Shown piece by piece: positions 53,655-63,218 of a stretch of 64,000 bases of DNA. The notes under the pieces are model-generated. The model made no database searches, had not been told where the DNA came from, and worked only from the letters and a program-made list of their open reading frames with translations. The translations under genes were made by a program, and so were the position numbers. Location: NCBI GenBank assembly GCA_015063795.1, contig SVTL01000002.1, forward strand, positions 62,001 to 126,000, given 5' to 3'. This stretch comes from Oscillospiraceae bacterium. Lineage in GTDB: Bacteria; Bacillota; Clostridia; Oscillospirales; CAG-272. Within the stretch, counting starts at the first letter, position 1. The number at the start of each line of letters is the position of its first letter.

Positions 53655-54098
53655 ATGGAAAAGATTCTTGCCATCGCATCGGACCATGCCGGCTATGCGC
53701 TGAAGGTCCAGATCAAAAAGCACCTTGACGACAAGGGCATCCGTTACATCGATTTCGGCACCAACGACACCGCCTCCTGCCACTATCCCGATTTTGCCCA
53801 CAAGCTTTGTGAGGCCATCCAGAAGGGCGAGTGCGACAAGGGCATTCTCGTCTGCGGCACCGGCATCGGCATGTCGATGGTGGCCAACAAGCACAGCGGC
53901 ATCCGTGCGGCCTGCTGCTCGGACACCTTCAGCACCCACGCCACCAGACAGCACAACGACGCCAACGTCCTCTGCATGGGCGAGAGAGTGGTCGGCCCCG
54001 GTCTGGCATGCGATATGGTCGATCTCTTCTTGAACACCGAATTTGAGGGCGGCCGCCATGCAACCCGCGTGGAAATGGTCATGTCCTACGACAAATAA
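53655..54098 (+). CDS. rpiB: Ribose-5-phosphate isomerase B
   Basis: A 147-residue RpiB/LacAB protein interconverting ribose 5-phosphate and ribulose 5-phosphate. Features are ASDHAGYALK at the start, GILVCGTGIGMSMVANK with the catalytic Cys, and HNDANVLCMGERV. Length is standard. Allose-6-phosphate isomerase activity is possible in some relatives. Confidence 0.93.
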   Translation: MEKILAIASDHAGYALKVQIKKHLDDKGIRYIDFGTNDTASCHYPDFAHKLCEAIQKGECDKGILVCGTGIGMSMVANKHSGIRAACCSDTFSTHATRQHNDANVLCMGERVVGPGLACDMVDLFLNTEFEGGRHATRVEMVMSYDK

Positions 54099-54168
54099 GA
54101 AAAAGCAAAGAAACCGCGGCATTCTATGCCATACATACGAAAAAAACAAGACGAGGGGAGGTGAAAGC

Positions 54169-55470
54169 GTGGTCGTCATCAAGAGTGTGGAAAAGCATTC
54201 GGCTGCAGATAAGGCCGGTCTTTTGGCAGGCGATGTTCTGCTTGCCATCAACGGCAACGAGATCTGCGATGTGTTGGACTATCGCTTTTACCTCACCGAG
54301 AAAAAGATCGTCCTGACGCTTGAAAGAGAGGGCGTCCGCTTTGAAAAGAGCATCCGCAAGAGGGAATACGATGACATCGGGCTGGAATTTGAGACCTTCC
54401 TCATGTCCGAAAAACGAAGCTGCCGCAACAAGTGCATCTTCTGCTTCATCGATCAGCTGCCGAAGGGGATGCGTGAAACGCTCTACTTTAAGGACGACGA
54501 TTCGCGCCTGTCGTTTTTGATGGGCAATTACATTACACTGACCAATCTGAAGGACAAGGACATCGATCGCATCATTCGCATGAAGATGAGTCCGGTCAAC
54601 ATCTCGGTCCATACCACAGACGAGGACCTGCGCGTGAAAATGACGGGGAACAAGAACGCGGGCAAGGTGCTGTCCTATCTCAAGCGCCTTTCCGACGGCG
54701 GCATCGAGATGAATTTTCAGATCGTGCTCTGCCGCGGCATCAACGACGGCGAGGCTCTGGAAAAGACCATGCACGAATTGGCGATTTTGCACCCTGCAAC
54801 AAGGAGCGTTTCGGTGGTGCCGGCCGGTCTGACCCGTTTCCGCGAGGGGCTGTATCCGCTCTCTCCTTATACCAAGCAGGAGGCGGAAGCGATCATAAAA
54901 CAGGTGTCCGCCTTTGCCGCCGCCTGCAAGGGGGCATACGGAAAGAGCCTGTTTTACTGCGCCGATGAGTTGTATCTGAAAGCGGAGCTGCCTCTGCCTT
55001 GCGAAGAGGCGTATGACGAATATCCCCAGCTGGAAAACGGCGTTGGTCTGATCCGCTCGATGGAGACTGAATTTACCGAAGAGCTTGACTATCTCGACGA
55101 GTATGATCTGACAAAGAAGCGGAAGCTGACCATTGCCACGGGCGAAGCGGCATACGATTTCATTTGCAGCCTATGCGAACGGCTGAAGGAAAAGGTGCCG
55201 TCGCTGGATGTGAGCGTGGTCAAGATCGTCAACCGCTTCTTCGGAGAGACCATCACCGTGGCGGGACTGATGACGGGCGTTGACCTGTATGAGCAGTTGA
55301 AGGGGCGCGATCTGGGCGACCGCCTGCTCCTGCCGGCCAGCTGTACGGAAAGCAGCGGATGCCTGTTTTTAGACAACATGAGTGTAACGGAATTGGAAGA
55401 AAAGCTGAACATCAAAATCGTACAAGCCAAAAACGACGGACGCGAATTCATTGGGGAAGTCTTGTATTAA
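54169..55470 (+). CDS. DUF512 protein (PDZ plus radical SAM-like)
   Basis: A 433-residue protein with an N-terminal PDZ domain (SAADKAGLLAGDVLLAINGNE), a radical SAM-type CRNKCIFCFIDQLPKGMRE motif and the DUF512 C-terminal domain. The family lies beside der in many Clostridia; no function is established. GTG 54169 is chosen because AGGGGAGG is 7 bases upstream and the PDZ domain begins directly; upstream frame overlaps rpiB. Confidence 0.88.
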   Translation: MVVIKSVEKHSAADKAGLLAGDVLLAINGNEICDVLDYRFYLTEKKIVLTLEREGVRFEKSIRKREYDDIGLEFETFLMSEKRSCRNKCIFCFIDQLPKGMRETLYFKDDDSRLSFLMGNYITLTNLKDKDIDRIIRMKMSPVNISVHTTDEDLRVKMTGNKNAGKVLSYLKRLSDGGIEMNFQIVLCRGINDGEALEKTMHELAILHPATRSVSVVPAGLTRFREGLYPLSPYTKQEAEAIIKQVSAFAAACKGAYGKSLFYCADELYLKAELPLPCEEAYDEYPQLENGVGLIRSMETEFTEELDYLDEYDLTKKRKLTIATGEAAYDFICSLCERLKEKVPSLDVSVVKIVNRFFGETITVAGLMTGVDLYEQLKGRDLGDRLLLPASCTESSGCLFLDNMSVTELEEKLNIKIVQAKNDGREFIGEVLY

Positions 55471-55494
55471 GACAAAACCGGAAAGGAAACCGAA

Positions 55495-57021
55495 ATGGAG
55501 AACAAGCGACATGGTTTGAAGCAGGAGCTGAAGATCGTTTTCAGCCCCGAACTGAACGAAGAGTTGAAATATTGTTTTTATCCCGAGCAGCTGGAGAAGA
55601 TCATCTTCCGTCCCTTGATTTTGGACGAAACGCGCTGGCAGTGCTCCTGCGGCAGTGTGTGTGAGGGCGATTGTTGCCCTGTGTGCGGCATGCAGAAGAA
55701 CCTGGCCTTCGGCAAGATCAACGCCATGTATCTGGAGAAGCACCGCAAGGAGCGCCTGGCCATGATGTCCACGCTGGTCAAGCCGGCGAAAAAGCCGAAG
55801 AAGTCTCTCGGCGGACGTCTGTCGGTGATCGTGGCGGTGATCCTCATCGCGGCGCTTGCCGTTGCGGCCATTGCTCTGATCGCCACCCGCGGCGAGGAAA
55901 AGCCGGTGGACGGCACCGTCGATCCGGGGACAAGCGAGTCTGCACCGGCGGTCACGTCGGGCGGCGAGACCGATCCGATCTCCTCGGGTGATGACAGCAG
56001 CTCGTCCGATCCTTCCTCGGAGTCGATCGCTTCTCCCGAAACGACAACGGACGCGCCTGAGACGACCGAGACTCCCGAGACGACGACAGACGCACCCGAA
56101 ACCACCACCGAAGCCCCTGAAACCACCACTCAAGCACCCGAGACGACCACGGCTGCACCTGAGACCACCACTCAAGCACCCGAGACCACCGCAGCTCCTG
56201 CGGTCACCGCCCCCGCCCCCTCGGCCAATCTGCCAACGCCCGAATCCTATGAGCCTTCGGTGGGCAATGCCACCATGGGCGGCAAGGTGTACAGCGCCGA
56301 GAAGCAGGATTATGTGGTTCTTAACGGCTCTCTGAAGGAATACGGCAAGGACGGCACGGCTGTCCGCACGCTGAAGGACAGCGGCGTTTCGCTGGTCAGC
56401 GGCGAGGGACAAACGCTGTATTTTGCGCTGAAGGAGGGTGTGTATGCCCTTGACCTGTCGACGGGCAGGGAAGACAAGCTTGCCATTGAGGGCGAGGTTG
56501 ATCGGATGACCGCCGTTCACGGCGCGCTCTATTACCACAGCAAGACCGACAACGCTCTCTACCGCTATGCCGACGGCAAGTCCGCTCTGCTGGCATCGGG
56601 ACGTGTCTATGCGTTGGAAGCCTCGGCCGGCAAGGTCTATTTCTCCACTTCTGACGGACTGTTCCGCGTCAAGGACGGCAGCGCCGATGCGGAAAACATC
56701 AATCCCGCAGGCGGACAGTGCTCGTCGATCTGTGAAATGGACAATCTGGTCTTCTACACCGTCTGGAACCAGCTGATGGCGTACCGCGAGAGCGACAACC
56801 GCCGCCTCGGTGTCTACGGTCTGGACGGCAACAGCTATACGTCGATCATCGCCTGCGGCAACCGCGTGTACTACCGCGCCGAGAGCACAGCGGGCATCAA
56901 GTGGTATGAAACCGACATCCTCTTCACCTACAAGAGAGATACGGGCGTGTCCACCTCCGCTCTGTATGTGACCAGCGGCGGACTCTACGACGGCAATCTG
57001 AACTTTGTGAAAATTTCTTGA
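55495..57021 (+). CDS. Zinc-ribbon membrane protein with PETTT repeats and propeller-like exterior
   Basis: A 508-residue protein of unknown function. A cytoplasmic N-terminal part has a Cys cluster (Cys50, 52, 56, 60, 61, 64) like a zinc ribbon. One hydrophobic span covers residues 107-130. Outside follows a Ser/Thr/Pro linker with PETTT-type repeats (residues 181-233). The C-terminal 260 residues have repeating YxV/YFxT segments suggesting a DUF5050/beta-propeller fold. The linker is likely to cross the cell wall. It sits between DUF512 and der, which are normally adjacent. Confidence 0.78.
   Translation: MENKRHGLKQELKIVFSPELNEELKYCFYPEQLEKIIFRPLILDETRWQCSCGSVCEGDCCPVCGMQKNLAFGKINAMYLEKHRKERLAMMSTLVKPAKKPKKSLGGRLSVIVAVILIAALAVAAIALIATRGEEKPVDGTVDPGTSESAPAVTSGGETDPISSGDDSSSSDPSSESIASPETTTDAPETTETPETTTDAPETTTEAPETTTQAPETTTAAPETTTQAPETTAAPAVTAPAPSANLPTPESYEPSVGNATMGGKVYSAEKQDYVVLNGSLKEYGKDGTAVRTLKDSGVSLVSGEGQTLYFALKEGVYALDLSTGREDKLAIEGEVDRMTAVHGALYYHSKTDNALYRYADGKSALLASGRVYALEASAGKVYFSTSDGLFRVKDGSADAENINPAGGQCSSICEMDNLVFYTVWNQLMAYRESDNRRLGVYGLDGNSYTSIIACGNRVYYRAESTAGIKWYETDILFTYKRDTGVSTSALYVTSGGLYDGNLNFVKIS
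56035..56193 (+). repeat. In-frame PETTTxA coding repeats
   Basis: About eight degenerate units of 18-21 bases encoding PETT(T)(D/E/Q/A)A within the 508-residue membrane protein. Copies differ at synonymous positions, so the array is not freshly expanded. Confidence 0.9.
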
Positions 57022-57030
57022 GGTATTACT

Positions 57031-58358
<1,328 letters not shown>

Positions 58359-58362
<4 letters not shown>

Positions 58363-59141
58363 TCCTCGAACCCATGACCTATCAAACCTTCCTTGCCAAG
58401 GGAATTCTCGGGCATATCGTTTTTCCTGCCGACCGCGATCCCAATTCGCTGGTCTGGCTGGTGGCGCTGGCCTTTCTGATCGCGGCGGCGGCCGGTTACT
58501 TTCTCGGCAGTCTGAATTTCGGTGTCATCCTTTCCAAGACCTTCTTTCATGACGATGTCCGTCTGCACGGAAGCGGCAACGCGGGCATGACCAATATGCT
58601 CCGCAACTACGGTGTCAAGGCAGCGCTCTTCACCCTGTTAGGCGATGCGCTGAAGGCAGTTGTTTCGGTGTACATAGGCTTTGCCCTGTTCGGTCGGCTG
58701 ACCGCTTGTGTGGCAGGTCTGCTGTGTATGCTGGGGCATATTTTCCCCATCTATTATAAATTCCGAGGCGGCAAGGGCGCGGTGACGGCCATTGTGATGA
58801 TCCTCTTTCTCAATCCGCTGGTGGGCGCGATTCTGCTTCTGATCTTTGCCATCATCGTCATCGGAACGAGGTATGTTTCGCTGGGATCGATTATGAGTGC
58901 GGCTCTCTATCCGCTGATCCTGAACCGCATCAGCATCCTGCAGGGGTATACGCCCAACATCATTGAGGTGGTCTGCTCCTTTCTTGTGGCCTTTTTGATC
59001 GTCTTTATGCACCGAAGCAACATCAAGCGTCTTCTGGCCGGCACGGAAAACAAGCTGTCCATCGGTAAGAAGAAAAAGACGAAGGAAGATTCCTCCGAAG
59101 CGGACAGTATACAGAACAAAGAAAACGAACAGGAGAAATAA
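58359..59141 (+). CDS. plsY: Glycerol-3-phosphate acyltransferase PlsY
   Basis: A 260-residue membrane acyltransferase transferring acyl from acyl-phosphate to glycerol 3-phosphate, first step of phospholipid synthesis. Motifs are GSLNFGVIL, RLHGSGNAGMTNMLRNYG, and GHIFPIYYKFRGGKGAVTA. Compared with the usual 190-220 residues it has a longer N terminus (about 35 residues) and a charged Lys/Glu tail. Downstream of der, as in many Firmicutes. Confidence 0.94.
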
Positions 59142-59145
59142 AGGT

Positions 59146-59697
59146 ATGCAAAGTGAAATTCAGCAGATCGCGGCCCGCGTGAGAGAGATCCGCGAGATCA
59201 TGGAGATCAGCGAAGAGGAGATGGCCGAAAAGATCGGCGTTGGGCTCAAGGAGTATAAAGGCTATGAATCGGCCTCCTCCGACATCCCGATCGGCAAGAT
59301 CTATCAGATCGCCCACATTTGCGGCGTGGATCCCACGGCCATTCTGATGGGCTCTGATCCGAAAATGAGCGACTGCACCGTTGTCCGCGGCGGCGACGGC
59401 ATGGAGATCGAGCGCTTTAAGGGCTATTCCTTTGTCTCGCTGGCTTATAATTTCATCGATCGCGAGATGAAGCCGATGATCGTATCGCTTCAGCCTCATA
59501 CGGCGCATCCCGATCTGGTTACCCACGGCGGACAGGAATTCAATTACGTGTTGGAGGGTGTCGTTGCCGTCACCATCCGTGACCGCGATTACATTCTGAA
59601 CGCCGGAGACAGCATCTATTTCAACCCCGCTTTGCCTCACGGACAGGCGGCCGTCGGTGACAAACCTGCCAAATTCCTCACCGTCATCAACGAATAA
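59146..59697 (+). CDS. XRE-cupin transcriptional regulator
   Basis: A 183-residue protein with an N-terminal XRE helix-turn-helix (residues 8-60, with EEMAEKIGVGLKEYKGYES) and a C-terminal cupin (EFNYVLEGVVAVTIRD, GDSIYFNPALPHGQ). It starts 4 bases after plsY and the acyl-CoA synthetase follows after 20 bases. Such pairs suggest the cupin senses a carboxylic acid handled by the synthetase; this is inference. Confidence 0.88.
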   Translation: MQSEIQQIAARVREIREIMEISEEEMAEKIGVGLKEYKGYESASSDIPIGKIYQIAHICGVDPTAILMGSDPKMSDCTVVRGGDGMEIERFKGYSFVSLAYNFIDREMKPMIVSLQPHTAHPDLVTHGGQEFNYVLEGVVAVTIRDRDYILNAGDSIYFNPALPHGQAAVGDKPAKFLTVINE

Positions 59698-59717
59698 GCG
59701 AAAGGGAACCATCCATC

Positions 59718-61394
59718 ATGACATTTCTGGACCGATATCTTCCGAGAAAAGATTTCAAGGATTATAAAGATTTCAAAGCCAATTATCAGCTGAACATCCC
59801 CGAGTCGTTCAACTTTGCCTTCGACATCGTGGACGGCTATGCCAAAGAGGACCCGGACAAGCTGGCGCTTCTGTATTACAACGACGACAAGGTGGAAAAG
59901 CGCATCACCTTCGCTGAGATGAAGCGTCTGAGCGATAAGGCTGCCAATGCCTTCCGTCAGATGGGCATCGGCCGCGGCGACCGTGTGATGCTGATCCTGC
60001 GCCAGCGCATTGAGGTGTGGGTCTGCTTTACCGCTCTGTGCAAGCTGGGCGCTGTGTGTATCCCCGCCACCTTTCAGCTGACGCCCAAGGACATCATCTA
60101 CCGTTGCAATGCCGCCTCCATCAAGTGCATCTGCGCGGTGGACGACGAGGAGCTGGTCCGCTTCCTGCGCGAGAGCCGCGGTGAGTGCAAAACGCTGGAA
60201 AACATCTGCCTTGAGGGGGAGAACATCGAGCAGCGCTTCGGCGCCGATGGCTTCCGCGATCTGAAAAAGCTGATCGAAGAGGCCGATGAGTCCTTTGAGC
60301 GCACCTTCAAAAACGCCAACGATGAGATCATGCTCATCTACTTCTCCTCCGGCACGACAGGCATGCCCAAGATGATCCAGCATGACTACACCTATCCGTT
60401 GGGACACATCACCACGGCCTACTTCTGGCAGCATGTGGAGGACGGCGGTCTGCATCTGACCATGTCCGACTCGGGCTGGGCGAAATTCGGCTGGGGCAAG
60501 ATCTACGGCCAGTGGATCGCGGGCGCGGCCATCGTTGCCTATGACCATGTCCGCTTTGACGCGGTCAAGACGTTGGAGGCCATCGACCATCTGAAGTTGA
60601 CCACCTTCTGTGCGCCCCCCACCATTTACCGCTTCCTGATCCAGGAGGATATGAGCAAATACGATTTCTCCTCTCTGCATCATTGCTGCACGGCGGGCGA
60701 GCCTCTCAATCCCGAGGTCTTCAACCGTTTCTATGAATACACGGGCCACAAGATCCATGAAGGCTTCGGCCAGACCGAGACCACCGTCATTCTGGCCAAT
60801 TTCGGCTGGGACGAGATCAAGGTGGGCTCCACCGGCAAGCCCTCGCCTCTGTATGACATCGATATCGTAGATGAAAACGGCAAGCCCTGCGAGGACGGTG
60901 TGGTCGGCACGATCATGGTCAAGAATGCTTCCTCTGCGCATCCGGCCGGTCTTTTCAAGGGCTACTTCAATGACGAAGCGGCCATGGCCAGAAGCTGGAA
61001 GAACGGAATGTACGATACGGGCGATACCGCATGGCGCGATTCGGAGGGCTATTACCATTTCGAGGGACGCAACGACGATGTTATCAAATGCTCGGGCTAC
61101 CGCATCGGTCCTTTCGAGGTGGAGAGTGCTCTGATCACCCATCCCGCCGTCGTGGAATGCGCCATCACCGCCGTTCCCGATCCCATCCGCGGACAGGTTG
61201 TCAAGGCGACCATTGTGCTGGCGCGCGGCTATGAGGCAAGCGACGAGCTGAAGAAGGAGCTGCAGAACCATGTGAAGAAGACAACTGCTCCTTATAAGTA
61301 TCCGCGCGTGGTGGAATTCGTCAAAGAACTGCCGAAAACCCTTGGCGGTAAGATCAAGCGCAACGAAATTCGAAAAAATGATGAAAAAAATTAA
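59718..61394 (+). CDS. AMP-forming acyl-CoA synthetase
   Basis: A 558-residue ANL superfamily ligase. Core motifs: IYFSSGTTGMPK (phosphate-binding loop), GFGQTETT, YDTGDTAWRD, and the C-terminal catalytic Lys in LGGKIKRNEI. It activates a carboxylic acid to its acyl-CoA with ATP; sequence resembles medium-chain/acetyl-type synthetases, but chain length cannot be read. Paired with the XRE-cupin regulator upstream. Confidence 0.9.
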   Translation: MTFLDRYLPRKDFKDYKDFKANYQLNIPESFNFAFDIVDGYAKEDPDKLALLYYNDDKVEKRITFAEMKRLSDKAANAFRQMGIGRGDRVMLILRQRIEVWVCFTALCKLGAVCIPATFQLTPKDIIYRCNAASIKCICAVDDEELVRFLRESRGECKTLENICLEGENIEQRFGADGFRDLKKLIEEADESFERTFKNANDEIMLIYFSSGTTGMPKMIQHDYTYPLGHITTAYFWQHVEDGGLHLTMSDSGWAKFGWGKIYGQWIAGAAIVAYDHVRFDAVKTLEAIDHLKLTTFCAPPTIYRFLIQEDMSKYDFSSLHHCCTAGEPLNPEVFNRFYEYTGHKIHEGFGQTETTVILANFGWDEIKVGSTGKPSPLYDIDIVDENGKPCEDGVVGTIMVKNASSAHPAGLFKGYFNDEAAMARSWKNGMYDTGDTAWRDSEGYYHFEGRNDDVIKCSGYRIGPFEVESALITHPAVVECAITAVPDPIRGQVVKATIVLARGYEASDELKKELQNHVKKTTAPYKYPRVVEFVKELPKTLGGKIKRNEIRKNDEKN

Positions 61395-61402
61395 AAAAAC
61401 TC

Positions 61403-61431
61403 TTGCCTTTTGCAGAAAAGTATGATATACT
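61403..61431 (+). promoter_or_regulatory. Promoter for rpmB
   Basis: TTGCCT (61403-61408), 17 bases ending in TGA, TATACT (61426-61431), about 45 bases before the ATG. Confidence 0.68.
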
Positions 61432-61476
61432 ATCCTGTGAAAATGGAATTGCTATTATTCGGGAGGTGTCAAAGAA

Positions 61477-61665
61477 ATGGCAAAGTGTGATATCTGCGGA
61501 AAGGGCGTGCAGTTCGGTCTGAATGTTTCTCACTCGAACCGCAAGACCAACAGAACCTGGAAGCCCAATATCAGAAAAGTGAAAGCAGTCGTCAACGGAA
61601 CTCATAAGACCATGAATGTCTGCTCGCGCTGCCTGCGTTCCAACAAGGTTCAGAGAGCCGTCTGA
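61477..61665 (+). CDS. rpmB: 50S ribosomal protein L28
   Basis: A 62-residue bL28 of the zinc-binding type: CDICGKG near the N terminus and CSRCLRS near the C terminus provide four cysteines. The sequence NVSHSNRKTNRTWKPN is characteristic. GGGAGG lies 9 bases upstream. Single-gene unit with own promoter and terminator. Confidence 0.96.
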   Translation: MAKCDICGKGVQFGLNVSHSNRKTNRTWKPNIRKVKAVVNGTHKTMNVCSRCLRSNKVQRAV

Positions 61666-61711
61666 TCAAAGATCAGCGGTTTCTTGGATCCGTAAAACCA
61701 AGGCGTTATAA

Positions 61712-61742
61712 AGGGGTATTGCCAAAAGCGGTATCCCTTTTT
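61712..61742 (+). terminator. Terminator after rpmB
   Basis: An 11-bp stem (61712-61722 with 61728-61738, three G-T pairs) and a T-run. The stretch to 61848 shows no gene; it is AT-rich and carries the following promoter. Confidence 0.8.
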
Positions 61743-61848
61743 TGCGTTTTGCTTTCGGCGGAAGGGAAACGATGTGAAAAGACAACCGAAACGATGTGAA
61801 AAAGAAACAAAAAAGTTGTTTGAAAATCAAAAAAATCGGTTTTCCCCC

Positions 61849-61877
61849 TTGACAAATCGGGAAAATGGGTATATGAT
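61849..61877 (+). promoter_or_regulatory. Promoter of the aroF-tyrA operon
   Basis: Consensus TTGACA (61849-61854), 17 bases, TATGAT (61872-61877). Transcription should begin near 61884, 37 bases before the leader peptide ATG. Confidence 0.82.
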
Positions 61878-61920
61878 AGTCACATCGGCAAAACAATTGC
61901 CGTTTGAAGAGGAAACGATC

Positions 61921-62022
61921 ATGAACAGACATTCGTTCGCAGTGGAATATTCCTTTCGCTTTGCTTATTACTTTAAGGGCAAGGCTTGTTTGAGTTTCAC
62001 TGAAAACGGAAGTTATAACTGA
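61921..62022 (+). CDS. Phe/Tyr-rich leader peptide of the aroF operon
   Basis: A 33-codon open frame with its own GAGGAAA ribosome site 5-6 bases upstream. Nine of 33 residues are aromatic: Phe at 6, 12, 14, 18, 26 and Tyr at 10, 16, 17, 32. Seven of them fall within codons 6-18. It lies between the operon promoter and a terminator and has no resemblance to a functional protein. Its role is to let ribosomes sense charged tRNA-Phe and tRNA-Tyr, inferred from the paired RNA structures that follow. Confidence 0.85.
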   Translation: MNRHSFAVEYSFRFAYYFKGKACLSFTENGSYN

Positions 62023-62085
62023 TCGAAGAAATGGATCGGCACACGTCCTTTTGGTGAAATTCACCGGAAGGGCGTTTTCTTTTTC
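61996..62085 (+). promoter_or_regulatory. Attenuator: antiterminator and terminator before aroF
   Basis: Terminator: 62044-62057 pairs with 62061-62074 over 14 bp without mismatch (four G-T pairs) around a 3-base loop, then TTTTCTTTTT. Antiterminator: 61996-62005 and 62008-62010, within leader codons 26-30, pair with 62046-62058, the 5' arm of the terminator, with a 2-base bulge. The two structures exclude each other. Ribosomes stalled in the Phe/Tyr cluster (codons 6-18) would leave 61996 onward free and allow antitermination; ribosomes reaching the stop at 62022 would cover it. A small stem (62019-62024 with 62034-62039) spans the stop codon. Confidence 0.85.
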
Positions 62086-62157
62086 AAAGCCGCGGCGGAA
62101 GGGCTGCGGTCAACACAGAATATTTTAAAAGCAGCATAGATTGCGGAGGAAAAAATC

Positions 62158-63180
62158 ATGGTAGTCATTTTAAAGAAAAATGCCAATCAGGTGCAGTACA
62201 CCAATCTGGTGGAGTGGCTGAAGAGCATGAACATCGACATTCACGTCTGTCAGGGTACGCATGAGACCATTCTCGGCCTTATCGGCGACACCTCCAGACT
62301 GGACATCAATCTGATCAAAGCGCTGGATATCGTCGAGGAAGTGCGCCGCATCCAGGAGCCTTATAAAAATGCAAACCGCAAGTTCCATCCCGATGATACG
62401 GTGGTGTCGGTTGGGGATGACTTCAAGATCGGCGGAGGAAATTTTGCCATGATCGCCGGCCCCTGCTCGGTGGAATCGGAGGAGCAGATCATCGAGATCG
62501 CCGAACAGGTGAAGGCGGCTGGTGCCACCATGCTCCGCGGCGGTGCCTTCAAGCCGCGCACCAGCCCGTACTCCTTCCAAGGCCTGAAGGGAGAGGGACT
62601 CAAACTGCTTCTGGAGGCCAAGAAGATGACGGGGCTTCCCATCGTCACCGAGCTGATGGATCTGAGCGATCTGCCTCTGTTTGATGAGGTGGATGTGATC
62701 CAGGTCGGTGCGCGCAACATGCAGAATTTCGCCATGCTCCGCGAGCTGGGCCATCTGAGAAAGCCGATCCTGCTCAAGCGCGGTCTGTCCTCCACGTTAG
62801 AGGAGCTGCTGATGAGCGCGGAATATATCATGGCCGGCGGCAATGAGGACGTGATCCTCTGCGAGCGCGGCATCCGCACCTTTGAGACCATGACGCGCAA
62901 CACGCTGGACATTTCGGCGATCCCGGTGCTGAAAACGCTGTCGCACCTGCCGGTCATCATCGATCCCAGCCATGCCATCGGTATTTCCAAATATGTCAAG
63001 CCCCTGTCCATGGCGGCGACCGCGGCCGGTGCCGACGGACTCATCATCGAGGTGCACAACAATCCGCAGTATGCCAAATGTGACGGTCAGCAGTCGCTGA
63101 CGCCGGCGGCTTTTCAGGATGTTGCCGACACCGTCCGTGCCATCCTGCCTCACCGTTACACGCTGAATAAGCAGATGTAA
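62158..63180 (+). CDS. aroF: 3-deoxy-7-phosphoheptulonate (DAHP) synthase
   Basis: A 340-residue type I-beta DAHP synthase joining PEP and erythrose 4-phosphate, the first shikimate step. Residues 1-75 form the ferredoxin-like regulatory domain seen in Thermotoga-type enzymes, which in relatives mediates Tyr/Phe inhibition. The TIM-barrel domain carries AGPCSVES, GGAFKPRTSPYSFQG, VGARNMQN and DPSHAIG with metal and phosphate ligands. GGAGG lies 9 bases upstream. The feedback domain and the upstream attenuator would act in the same direction. Confidence 0.96.
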   Translation: MVVILKKNANQVQYTNLVEWLKSMNIDIHVCQGTHETILGLIGDTSRLDINLIKALDIVEEVRRIQEPYKNANRKFHPDDTVVSVGDDFKIGGGNFAMIAGPCSVESEEQIIEIAEQVKAAGATMLRGGAFKPRTSPYSFQGLKGEGLKLLLEAKKMTGLPIVTELMDLSDLPLFDEVDVIQVGARNMQNFAMLRELGHLRKPILLKRGLSSTLEELLMSAEYIMAGGNEDVILCERGIRTFETMTRNTLDISAIPVLKTLSHLPVIIDPSHAIGISKYVKPLSMAATAAGADGLIIEVHNNPQYAKCDGQQSLTPAAFQDVADTVRAILPHRYTLNKQM

Positions 63181-63218
63181 AAAGGAAGCGTAAAAGACAG
63201 AAAGAGGAGAGAAAGATC

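Noticed and set aside
56035-56193. Short tandem repeats as a possible CRISPR array
   Set aside because: The units are in frame, encode PETTT repeats and have no unique spacers.
61884-62157. T-box riboswitch before aroF
   Set aside because: No specifier-loop architecture or T-box core sequence is visible; the leader peptide and paired hairpins explain the region.
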